Shown here: positions 23,501 through 30,300 of the stretch, in pieces | How the letters are laid out: every line of letters begins with the position of its first letter | Position numbering within the stretch: the stretch's first letter is position 1 | Virus record (IMG/VR): IMGVR_UViG_3300031787_000170 | Location: 1 to 52,711 of that record | Direction: 5' to 3' (one strand) | Source: a virus | DNA length: 52,711 bases | Made by a program: the position numbers and the translations under genes | The notes under the pieces: generated by a model | The model's input: only the letters and a program-made list of their open reading frames with translations | Told to the model about the DNA's origin: nothing | The model's database searches: none

Positions 23501-26500
23501 ACACTCCTTGGTACTTTAAAGGAATTACACCACAAGAAGCTGGCTTTGTGCAAAACGAAGAAGGAATTTGGGTTGCTCCTGAAGGTAAAGATTTTGCTGA
23601 CTTATTAAATTCTATAGGTTCTCGTATTCCTACATCAGGGTTAAATATGATTGACTCTATTGTTATTAAAGGATTCTTAGATCCTTCATATGGAGATATG
23701 GTGGTTGTTCCTTCTGAAATGGTAGGTAAAACAGGATCTGACTTTGACGTGGATAAACTCAATATGTTTTTAGCTAACTACTATATTAGTAAGAAAACTA
23801 ATGAGATTAAATACATTAAATATAGTTCATCACCAGATGAATTAAACAATCGTTATAATAGATACATTAATGATAAATATGCAGATATAATTAAACCTGT
23901 AATAAATATTATTAATAATCTAAAAGAAGAAATAAGAACAGGTGTTAAAGAAATAAAACAATTAGAAGAAGAATTATATTATTTTGAAGAGCTTATTTAT
24001 AAAGGTAATGCTATTGAAGGAAAATTAGTTTCTGATCTTTTTAATAAAAAGATTAAAAATATTCAACAAGCAATGTTAGCTGATGAAGAATTAAAAATGA
24101 ATCAGTTAAATGTTGAAGCTTTATCAGTGGCATTAGATAAAGCAGCAGATGACTACAATGCTCTTAAAACTGAAATTACTACAAAAGATAGTTTGCAAGA
24201 GTTTTCAAAAAGATCTATTGAAGACCAAAATAGTAAAAAGGCATTACAAAATAGGGTGATTGAAATAATAAAGACAATTCTTGAACATCCTGATAATCAA
24301 CGTCAGCTTCTTACTCCTAATAGTGCTTCAAAACTTAAAAAACTATCTGAATATATTCTTGAGCTTAAAGGAATAAAAAGAGATGACACAAATATGACTA
24401 AGCTTTCTGAATGGGTTACTATGTCAGAAACGCGTGAAACATTTGTAACATCAAAACAATTGGTGGGTGTAGCAGCATTGCAGATTACATCACACACAAT
24501 GAGTCAAATTGGTGAGGTGGAGTTAACAGGTACATATAAAGATTATGATGGTACTACTAGACAAGTGAAAATTAAACTTCCAAACTCAAATACAAATAAA
24601 CTAGATCTTACAGTAGATGAAGATGGAATGTATATATTTGACTTGTTTAATGAAGCTCTTACAGGATCAGTGGATGCTGCAAAAGATCCATTTATATTTG
24701 ATATACGTCTTAATCTAGAAACTGCTGCTACGTGGTTTTATTTAACAAAACGTGGTGTGTCTCAAGAGAATATAGCATTGATGTTTAATCAACCTGTTAT
24801 AGATGATTACTTTAAATATAGAGATGCTAATAAGACATTTGTTAATGAAGTGAATGATGAGGCCTTATATTTTAACGAAGTGATAATTAAAGCAGCTTCT
24901 CTTTATTACACACAAGGAACTGGGAATGTTATTGATACAACACAATATCCAGATAAAACATTAGCATTATTTAGAGGTATTCAACAACAATTCAAACAAT
25001 ATACTCCTCAACAATTAGCAGAAGCAATATCAAGTAAAACACTTACAAAAGAACAGAACTTAATGCAAGTGGCTATTCTTATGGATATGCTTGATTATAA
25101 AACACAAGCTGATAAATTATCAAACTTTATTAGAGGTATATCTTATGATACAACTAAAACTAAAAACATAGTTGAGAGTCATTTACAACAATCTAGATAT
25201 AATCGTGCTGTTAATGATAATTTTATTAAACAAGATTCATTAGATAGAGTGTTTGATAAAACATTCTTAGGAAAGGTGAAGGAAGTTAAAGATGATGTGC
25301 GTAATATGTTTGAGAAATTCTTTGTTGTTCTTAATCCTAAATCTCTACCTGCATTTGAGCCTATATTAGAAAAGCTTGATGACGATGGTATATTTATGAC
25401 CAATGAAGATAAAGCTGAATATCTTAATAGATACCAAAACTTCTTTATTGCATATATATTACAGAATACACCATTTGGAAATAATGAAAGACTTAACCAA
25501 TATTTCAACTTATTTACAGATGGTAAAAACGAGTCTTTGGCTAAACGTCTTAAAAGGATGAAGGATAAGTATCCTGATAGCTTAGCTCTTAAGAACTTAT
25601 TCCCAGTGATTAATCAGAATAGACTTAGTACAGATAACATTAAGATGTTTAATAATAAAATGTCATCTTATGATGTTAATGTTATAAGTGAGTCTATTGA
25701 CATATTATATTCTCAAGCTGAGATGATTGGTGATTTTGAATTAAAAGAATTTATTGATAATTTAGCTAGATTAGCTATCTTGCAATCTGGTGTGCAGCTT
25801 AGTCCTGTAACATTTACAAAAGTGTTACCACTTAATCTGTATGCAGGATTAACAGCAGATATATTTAAAAATTATGCTAATTCACCAGATGTTGTAAATG
25901 TAGATCAAGTGTGGAAAACTTTTCATCAGAATAACTATAAGAACAATAAAATAGTTCCTAAACAAAAGTATTCTGCAAAATACCTTCAAAATGGTCTGCT
26001 TGTTATAAGAGGTGATAGAAATATTGCTAGAAATCAGTATATTAAAATGTATGTTCCTGTTGATGGAGTTGATACGAAAAATGATAAATTACCATTTGAT
26101 GAAAGATTTAAGCTTAACTTATATGAAAGAATTAAAATAACAGATACAACTGGAAGTGATGTTACATTAGATAAGTCAGTGGTTAAATATCGTCCTATTA
26201 ATAAATTAGGAAATGGTATGTATTTAGTAGAGACAACTCCTAATCCATTAACAGAAGCATCAAGATTTGCAGTTAATGGTGATGTAAATGAATCAATGCA
26301 TGATGAAGCAGTTATGGCATGGAGAAAACAAGTTAGTTTAGAAACAATAGAGAGTGGACTACCTGAGTTTGATAAACTTCCAGGAAGATCTTCTACAAGA
26401 ACAATGACTTATGCAGGTATTGGTAGTAGAGAAACTCCAACAGATGTTCTAAAATTAATGACTGAAGCTTCAAAATATTTAGACTCAATTGGATATACTT

Positions 26501-27306
26501 TACAAACAGGATTTACTTTTAAAGATAAAGAAACTGGATTAGATGAAGAAGGTGCTGATAAAGCATTCTCAGATGGGTCAAAAAATAAAATATTATTTGG
26601 TCCTTCTGGTATTAGAAGAACAGTAAATGGAAATACATCTTTAGAAACTTATGATAATAATGTTTCTAAAATTTCTGAAGCTGTTGTTAAAGAAATTCAT
26701 CCTGCTCCAGATAGATTAACACCTGGTGGGTTAAAATTAATGGCTAGAAATACCAATCAAATATTTGGTAAAAATCTTGATAGTACAGTAGACTTTGTTT
26801 TATTCTATGCAGAAGAAACAGATAATCCTTTAAGACCCAAGGGTGGTACAGGACAAGCTGTTGAAATGGCTAGAAGAAAAGGAATTCCTACAATTAATAT
26901 GGCTAATCCTAATTGGAGACAAGAGTTAGATAGAGTGTTGTCTAGTATTACACAAGCTCCTGTAAGTGGTAAAAAAACCATAAAAGAGTTTAAAGTTGGT
27001 GAACAAGTGCAAGATGATAAATATAATGTTTGGAAAATTATATCACAAGAAGAGTATGAAAAAGAATCTAGAATTGGAACTAAAGCTGGTGTAAAAGTTA
27101 GATTTATTACAAATGTAAATCCTAATGAAAACAGGAGACAAGATTTTTTAAATCCAGATTCTACAACGTACATTAAACCAAATTCTGTTAACACTTTAGG
27201 AGAAAATACACTAGTTCAACCTACACAAGCTGTAACTGGACCATCAAAAATCCAACCTGAAGGACTACCATCAATTGATAACAATAATCAAAATAATTGC
27301 GGATAA
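11527..27306 (+). CDS. Giant polyprotein with crAss-like virion RNA polymerase and SLOG domain
   Basis: A 5259-residue uninterrupted reading frame. Residues about 2640-4700 look like the single-chain, DPBB-type RNA polymerase of crAss-like phages. DFDVD at 4072-4076 is the metal-binding DxDxD loop. ADGQA near 3618-3622 and a GSGHKVG segment with K3753 match other conserved parts of that family as I remember it. The N-terminal 600 residues contain hydrophobic, Gly/Ala-rich helices, followed by long coiled coils (about 760-960 and 1090-1260). Residues 2555-2560 read FHEAFE, an HExxH-like zincin motif whose last His is Glu. Residues 2295-2390 (RGKGLYLS at 2300) loosely resemble an ADP-ribosyltransferase fold. 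Residues 4960-5140 form a cpYpsA/YspA-type SLOG domain (YAGIGSRETP, GGTGQA at 5106). By analogy with phi14:2 and crAss001 the protein is probably packaged, injected and used for early transcription. It is unusually long, and proteolytic maturation is possible. Confidence 0.85.
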   Translation: MDFGTGIIPEQLQGAYLSEPELPLPDRGPDMLDLINTSINDGFGYQPPAQLDPVEKGLQSFENKAPSGTAMAAPVFFDWDRSQVERYTSNTRDFAQLGYNPYLGPQNEFAYAKRQTWGDVWGNGLTGMFKLAGNTFVEGWKGWGNLIDAIWSTNWDEAKTDLIGSPEDLLEQDRATKEIMNKYAIYNLPEYEEGIFNRKFFGDMLQQSGFALGTIGQFLSEELLTLGLSTEFSVAKLGLSAPKWAGRIVTKADIAKDMVKLGTPIWKSNSIPEFLVTGARKIIPFVDTGYALAKYGKAGAGALQLGAIGLGGVRRFLSEANMAMTEARMEAAGTYGDLYTKLYDEELFKTGEAPTPDKLTAIEQIAKDAAFDNFQVNSGILMLANRLQFDNLFTKFSFGRKVLGEGTSEFAEDVLKVSGKAAAKEGVGKSLTKVYEKGTLGTLGLFSEISKDFGVKKAAWEATKSVGRNVFKWEASEGIQELFQETSNKALQDYYYDLYHGAKGSELTDYISKAAKEQYSTQGLKTFLMGALTGRLLSPINFAVGKAKEKIGSDPLQVKERKKQLTESIQALNAFYENPNKYLPEHIANVKVQNKTAQNMQEAIANRDAYVFHNNKDSAFAKMISAAIKTDMIDGVIETIRAYGDAFNDNEFKEAFGFDKTEENVASTKEFFNKIADNVIDFHKTWRDLKNRFGDLVIPELYKEGTPERKTALRAKRALDDAIEVLATVDYKARKATMRAGELQVKMAGVPVLGSTAAIAFRNIGATKNTEAEIDLLKMEIKNLESQETKDNATKDLIEAKKEQLASLEEWKENYSQLANMERGDKLKSDKAKKALVTYLNSKNKESKIDIVIKEDQLDEIYTNLLDYIELNKDNKEYIDAYNKLANPIEFAKMQERITDAIIAVEKKKLEEHLKEIEKNAGVEDDTPKAVTTIVTKDKEGKEVTFEIKEGENYITESSPKKRIYKGKVPVIQYDQDIIKIVSIDDRGISFTYNDEKEVIIMSVDEFSQIGKLYPLSSMTDHERIYFKNRDVVFDLNVFKKTGKPHYTKGKYANKDFSSTGINVKARLELIKENGEYVLKIVYINPVRNVKESIYYNAEYLKKYASNKKDVLDITESEDEVVSRRTETRRQSQLKMLNEALEDVMSKSDKLLVDRNKNEEEYNKIKKELEDYIAEIELIEEEFQNKPYVRGRKSKVRIELEQRKEVLINLVQSAERLIENLQIQSQELQKQQDVLNQLLEYYFEGIEEIEQSGQPFTMVDGKIYTSEQERLNEAQQQEIIKPSRGITTDQISGMLDETELELDLVNERISILQNMIDYSNKLLERINRVTDLFDTLAGINDKKQLLNQLVLMKRQEKDADNKKTIQNIINSLNDGDSMELAYIFELVDRVVDSKKELKELLEQARYLQDRYDRLTLAYQQRGEISALEKRIGMLQAVQEGIILGYNLIQQKEGIIKQEGNKIITKPNSVPVKDEMIQGVDALFSTEPIIDIAPGSEEEAETFKQMEAFAPILDENALFKTAGRHFADKNDTQITSPQEARFFKFSETAKLSDENGSVFYLMPVTKDSKEFQELRSEGFEDDIRLVVVRRDAMGNFKPVGMDGNILENPTKENMVYTGMHGSKELLGDDADATYEWLKDNFAIYDKKTQKNRVTKEQALAFATYFKQVRNAIKEKVKAGETVVLPIIDKSPGIYNREPLVGGYDEDGNPTPQRPQELSLEGRLIEDNPDFTNLKHPDGRPVRIVISKNDTRVKAGRAMVVRPGEPPIVVYNRKFTAEEQENVINILKRLSELFIQKNSELGLNEEQLAEFQTALRYLQGVTYWSPVQEGKKPSPFQLSVQSGLNIGSTNILFTADSIEKNRDKILEALQYHKVNNTLLNDKNKTESFYDVKVIDGKIVRGKQYVNYQHYLLAERPGGSVLYTNIKPYTSPSENKTEAQNYQLKNVYFKYDASGFVAEPVQAAGDQPTTTPKSIKQYSLYQKEVRADDGSIFYNIENNIPKEGKVTFVTRRRNGNELYLHTEYKNGKYEIFQVIDEKGEDLTNADLNGQKVKDFYQGEFDKRFEAVNKFSQTVAQGKSIQLEMIDSFKETFIRIEEYAKQGETVNDVKVAQVLTSQSTPVTPVSVSDAQTRKNKAIASIEKVTDGWRAIADDPGGASADELIGDTREDVLKQIDEKYKDEIASTAPVFNVEAKRKEVRAAIQKAGQGEGGQFFVTLSDGTRESAVRISLSGNELGIGNKGVTVDLSTIVKIENPDGSVVYDVTKTSDIERKPGITVLPNGNLRIVAYRTEKVGPTSKNQFQRGKGLYLSLDKPYPGEEIYTVEIEISPENLLDRKFGYGKISEDEFINKKNQARPSLETLHEFKQNLGIKAEIGSIDGALQNEFVLFDQDLINKALASKQPISLKSTAAPVVGKTLAASGITFDDFVNQKYKDYVSEARSQGATPLSKEEYTTKYNKQLNLEYKSKVQVSAQTSAQNLLDMAKQAKPKDDYDANARVGEITAATKTEDIAKFKEWLSKVLPQIPLDILDELVDGKYMGQFVNGMIRMYKFAEEGTGFHEAFEAVWNAYLSPEKQQALIDEYKKRKDYKSQPSYLWAVANYKTQDEKRLIKEALAEEFREYMLKEGTEVKAESPKRNTFFRRLWNWLKKILGLTKEKVAEIEDETTKLFGQIAKGEFKDATPLQNFDPSVKHNRASVSGTSVEFTQQLMEGLTAIFFSKLNNESYKAKGYTIEKMFDEDNNIFEDLFKASWSTIFNRFMPGLNDVMQRDEFKYASPEVQTEFINQYREYRIAEDQKIASNLYFQKERVLNSEIYNTEVKEQFKNYLSQFGLKFKQVEDVKKSEEDIAEIEAKEENANTLGIRDVIYVDPTSLTNPTVRLLILSLPDNKTDESGKVSDVRNKLNLPSLVSYKRKMNILLNELSDVVPMMRKQEDGTFKKTSALEEMFNKLDKKFKDPIYKFRYKDGYQWIENLKSRLKYDTLKNGGIVSDDDVRLLVAFETSFTRNRNNPLKIIVGADGKIRHVNAVSVNTKEKIREEWRNGIKEKAYKVDISKLDTGGIVYISPANTIEINLSSPRLTYILGASDVKGHLGAFNALGISLSTKPENLSETNKNIIKNAYNSLKYVLEDAVKNNKTIKYDSLFGTDLIGGPLNALLELELNFRSEDTLLSHQTADGKTQYAITLPSEISYVLHSLNSANTLEEFIMSNPQYGTVVGDIIKLNPYNSTSEILSPGGIVFDAKGRKREGVKIDYEYISGMAAERESDGENTDKLNFNDKIIQEIYHILRGSYFTVINSDKSSEFAVKMGHFVKMSEISNLGLIEDKYINALKAEVMHALRFHFYPNNIQNHQDRILELGHFSNIPGLEKGSNLRNYFEKLVKDTKITKRTKIENATLIFEALTENFVSTVKNEGILKDYVESQVKETKQWLVNKEIVKTVEIDAGVTVINVLNRFKALGIPKDADAISGINTKEMSEAEFNKLARFLVVNRQLAVYEQHKLFYGHPALYKDLAKRSSGANSQKNVISENPHVISWMEQNKPRYDGRVRDADNPVMRSISYADPKVTSPYLKYIAEELFKDISTKVDKKRAEQLIGAKFNEDGSLKSIVGGKGTYISSYINMDEADGQAMIMPDYFRDMLYLSGMLSKEQEALLDYENALEIIDRSDKSHPYYNPKYTKEQIQKAKEVLSKPKPEAILQVLKPQGFGFQNTDGMSHINFLKNSVFPLTWSRVKNNPEMMSKYIDAKNQGVDIIDFGSGHKVGAMTKPNGKLTPFYNEDGTISKEVPILQDIFSKYFGIQVSTPDYAKNVVIFGSQIRKLILSDLPESLKPYAEEYKNVLNALLDIEREALLQELGLKQNEDGSYDIENVGKLMETLRQEAIKRNLPDNVVEMLDTFIDDNKEVPKYPLDANPARERIESVLNSLVDNRIIRTEMFGKANVQVSSTLFAQGRKLLYIKDGVYQNVEDYSKLSKKEKESVTISSSNLNFYNTDYGRYIEVYTPWYFKGITPQEAGFVQNEEGIWVAPEGKDFADLLNSIGSRIPTSGLNMIDSIVIKGFLDPSYGDMVVVPSEMVGKTGSDFDVDKLNMFLANYYISKKTNEIKYIKYSSSPDELNNRYNRYINDKYADIIKPVINIINNLKEEIRTGVKEIKQLEEELYYFEELIYKGNAIEGKLVSDLFNKKIKNIQQAMLADEELKMNQLNVEALSVALDKAADDYNALKTEITTKDSLQEFSKRSIEDQNSKKALQNRVIEIIKTILEHPDNQRQLLTPNSASKLKKLSEYILELKGIKRDDTNMTKLSEWVTMSETRETFVTSKQLVGVAALQITSHTMSQIGEVELTGTYKDYDGTTRQVKIKLPNSNTNKLDLTVDEDGMYIFDLFNEALTGSVDAAKDPFIFDIRLNLETAATWFYLTKRGVSQENIALMFNQPVIDDYFKYRDANKTFVNEVNDEALYFNEVIIKAASLYYTQGTGNVIDTTQYPDKTLALFRGIQQQFKQYTPQQLAEAISSKTLTKEQNLMQVAILMDMLDYKTQADKLSNFIRGISYDTTKTKNIVESHLQQSRYNRAVNDNFIKQDSLDRVFDKTFLGKVKEVKDDVRNMFEKFFVVLNPKSLPAFEPILEKLDDDGIFMTNEDKAEYLNRYQNFFIAYILQNTPFGNNERLNQYFNLFTDGKNESLAKRLKRMKDKYPDSLALKNLFPVINQNRLSTDNIKMFNNKMSSYDVNVISESIDILYSQAEMIGDFELKEFIDNLARLAILQSGVQLSPVTFTKVLPLNLYAGLTADIFKNYANSPDVVNVDQVWKTFHQNNYKNNKIVPKQKYSAKYLQNGLLVIRGDRNIARNQYIKMYVPVDGVDTKNDKLPFDERFKLNLYERIKITDTTGSDVTLDKSVVKYRPINKLGNGMYLVETTPNPLTEASRFAVNGDVNESMHDEAVMAWRKQVSLETIESGLPEFDKLPGRSSTRTMTYAGIGSRETPTDVLKLMTEASKYLDSIGYTLQTGFTFKDKETGLDEEGADKAFSDGSKNKILFGPSGIRRTVNGNTSLETYDNNVSKISEAVVKEIHPAPDRLTPGGLKLMARNTNQIFGKNLDSTVDFVLFYAEETDNPLRPKGGTGQAVEMARRKGIPTINMANPNWRQELDRVLSSITQAPVSGKKTIKEFKVGEQVQDDKYNVWKIISQEEYEKESRIGTKAGVKVRFITNVNPNENRRQDFLNPDSTTYIKPNSVNTLGENTLVQPTQAVTGPSKIQPEGLPSIDNNNQNNCG

Positions 27307-27308
27307 TT

Positions 27309-30300
27309 ATGGCAAAGTGTTCATTAGATATTAAGAAAGATATAATTGATAAAGCTGGAAACATGCTTGCACAAAGAGGTGCAGATGTTATGGGTGATAC
27401 AGGGTATTTTCCTAATCCTTCAAAAGCATCAAAAGCTATATCTGAAGTAAATAAATCTTTTAAAGATATACTAGTAAAAGAAGGTGAGAAAGGATCTTTT
27501 AGCATTAACCCCTCAGATAAGCTTGTTAATGTATATTTTGAACAATATAAAACAGATGAGCAAAATAAATTACTTAGAGATGCTGCTGCTTTACAAGAAG
27601 AAGAAAGAAAAAGAGGAATGTATACAGAAGAAGATAGGGGTGAATTTTTTCAAAAAGAAAAAGCATCTGAAAGACCTTCAAATCAAGAACTAAATTCTAA
27701 GATTAATAAATTTCTTGCAAGTATAGGAGTATCTGTACAATCATTAGATGAAATAAGAGACAGAGAAGGAAATAAGCTTGATGCTATAGCTAAAGCAGAC
27801 ATGCTTAATAAGATCATTCAAGTGGTTAATGGTGAAGCAGATATCACCACACTTCCTGAAGAAGCTGCTCACTTCTTTGTAGAGATGCTTGGAGAGAATC
27901 ATCCTTTGTACAAGGACATGTATTCTAAGATTACGTCTTATGCTTTATATACAGAAACAGTAGAGAAATATAAAAACAGCAAGTTATATAGAAACTCAGA
28001 TGGTACAATAAACTTTGACAAACTTAAGAAAGAAGCAATAGGTAAACTTATTGCTCAGCATGTTATAGAAAAATTTGATGAACAAGAAACTACTAAAAGA
28101 GTAGAAGCAGCAAAATCTTGGTGGAAGAAAGTGTGGGTAGCTTTGTTAAAGATGTTTAATAGAGGAGAAAAGATAAACGAAAAATTAGACAATCCTTTTA
28201 AAGTAGCTGCTCAAAAAATAATGGAAGCAGATGTTAGTGATTTAAATTTAGAATTTAGAAGTGAAGAGCAATATCTACAAATGAGTAATGCAGCTGAAGC
28301 TAACTTTAATAAAGCTATGGCATTGCGTAATAAAATAACATTAGATGATGATATTGATCCTAAGACAGGTAAGAAGAAACATATTTACATGGAAGATGGT
28401 AAACCAATTGTAGATGCAGATGGTACACCAAGAAGTGTTAATGAAAATGTAGTGAAGCCATGGTATAAGAAAATGTTTCCTACAGATAAAAGATCTGATG
28501 TTCAAAAAGTTATAGATGATTTAAAAGCCGAGTATGGTATAGGATTACACAAAGACATAGAAAAAATAGGAAATAGATATGTTGATCCTGCTACAGGATT
28601 AGTACGTGCATCAGCAATTCCTGGTGATAAGTTAGATGTTAATGCTGAAGTGGAAAGAAAGTTAGATGGATATATAAAAGCATTAATTAGATCATATCCT
28701 CCAGGTACTAGATTTATGTTTGAAGCAAGAATATATAATTCAAAGAAGAACTTACCTGGAACTGTTGACTTACTTGTATTTTTAAACGATGGTTCAGCTG
28801 ATATATATGATTGGAAATCTCAAGAAATTAGAGATGGTGAAACAGAATTAAAATGGTTTAAAGAACCTGCATATAGATTACAGCTTGATGAATATAAACA
28901 AGCTATAGAACAACAATTTGGAATAACACAGTTTAACAAAATAAGAGCAATTCCAATTCGTACAGAATTTAAAATGGGTAAAGTGTCAGGAGGTTGGGTT
29001 CCTCAAAATCTTAAAAATATAGAAATTGGACCATTAGATCCTGCGCTTATTCCTGAAAATAAAGAATACTTGCTTCCTGTTGTTGCAAAAGCAGAATCAA
29101 CAGGCGATGAAAAATTAGATGAGTTTATCAGAAGACTTTATATTATTTATGAAACATTAGCAAATAAATCATCTAAAGAAAAAGATAAAAAGAGTATTGA
29201 ATTAAACAAATTAAAAAAGACAATTAGAACACTTCAAGTTAAGAAGGATTTAAAAAACTTTGTGGATAGTGGATTAATTGAAATAAATAAATACTTTGAC
29301 AAGTATGACAATAACGATATTGGCATATCAGAAATATTAGAAGCAAGAGATATTATTAATGTATATTCTGAAAGCTCTGTTTATTTAAGAGATCTTCTTA
29401 AAAAATTAAAAAATGAAATTGCAAATGAACAAGATGCTTCTGAAAAAAGAAAACTTGAGAAAATACAAGATGATTTTAAAACAATGAGCTTAAACGCTAA
29501 AGATTTAGTTTTTTTACTTAATGAAAGAGCTAGAGAACTTGGTGATGCTGAAGCCAAAAAGAATGGTGTAAAAGGATTGTTAAATCCTGAGCGTGTGATG
29601 GATTTATTAAAACGTAATTTTAGGGCTCTTTCACAATTAGAAACAGCAGCAGCTCAAGTGTTTTATAAAATTCGTAACAAAGCATTTCAAACTAGAGATT
29701 TAGAAATAGAAGAAACAAACACAAAACTTGCTGAATTAAAAACTAATTTAGAAAAATGGGCATCTGCAAAAGGTATATCAATTAGTAATATATTTGATGG
29801 TATACTTGATATTGATGCAGAAGGTAAAAAAACGGGTGACTTCTTAAAGATATATAGCGATGAGTTCATTAGATTAAAAAATCAAGCTATTAAAAAAGGA
29901 GACTTTGCTTGGATTAGAGCTAATACTGTTTTTGATTCAGAAGGATATTTAAAAGCATTTAAAAGATATAAAGAATTAGTAGAAGGAACAACATATAGTG
30001 CTGATCCTAAACTAGATAGAGAAAAGAAAGATGCTGCTATTATCAAATGGGTTGAGCTTCATAATGGTGAAAAGTCTAATGTTGCTGCACTACTCCCTAA
30101 AGGAAATTTTTTAAAGCCAAAAGATATTTGGTGGAGTGATAAATATAAGGATTTAAACAAAGCTGAGAATGCTCCTCTTAAAGCTGTATATGATGAGTTT
30201 CAACAAATGTTAAGAGATTCTGAAAAAGCAGGCATGATTGATTATGAGTTTGGTTTTATTCCTTCTATTATTAGAACTAAAATGGAATCTGCTGTTCTTG

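Noticed and set aside
26805-27194. Minus-strand 129-codon frame
   Set aside because: It is antisense to the SLOG domain, which is well supported in the plus frame.
27297-27308. TTG start for the 1608-residue protein
   Set aside because: It lies within the polymerase coding sequence, and the ATG at 27309 directly follows the stop.
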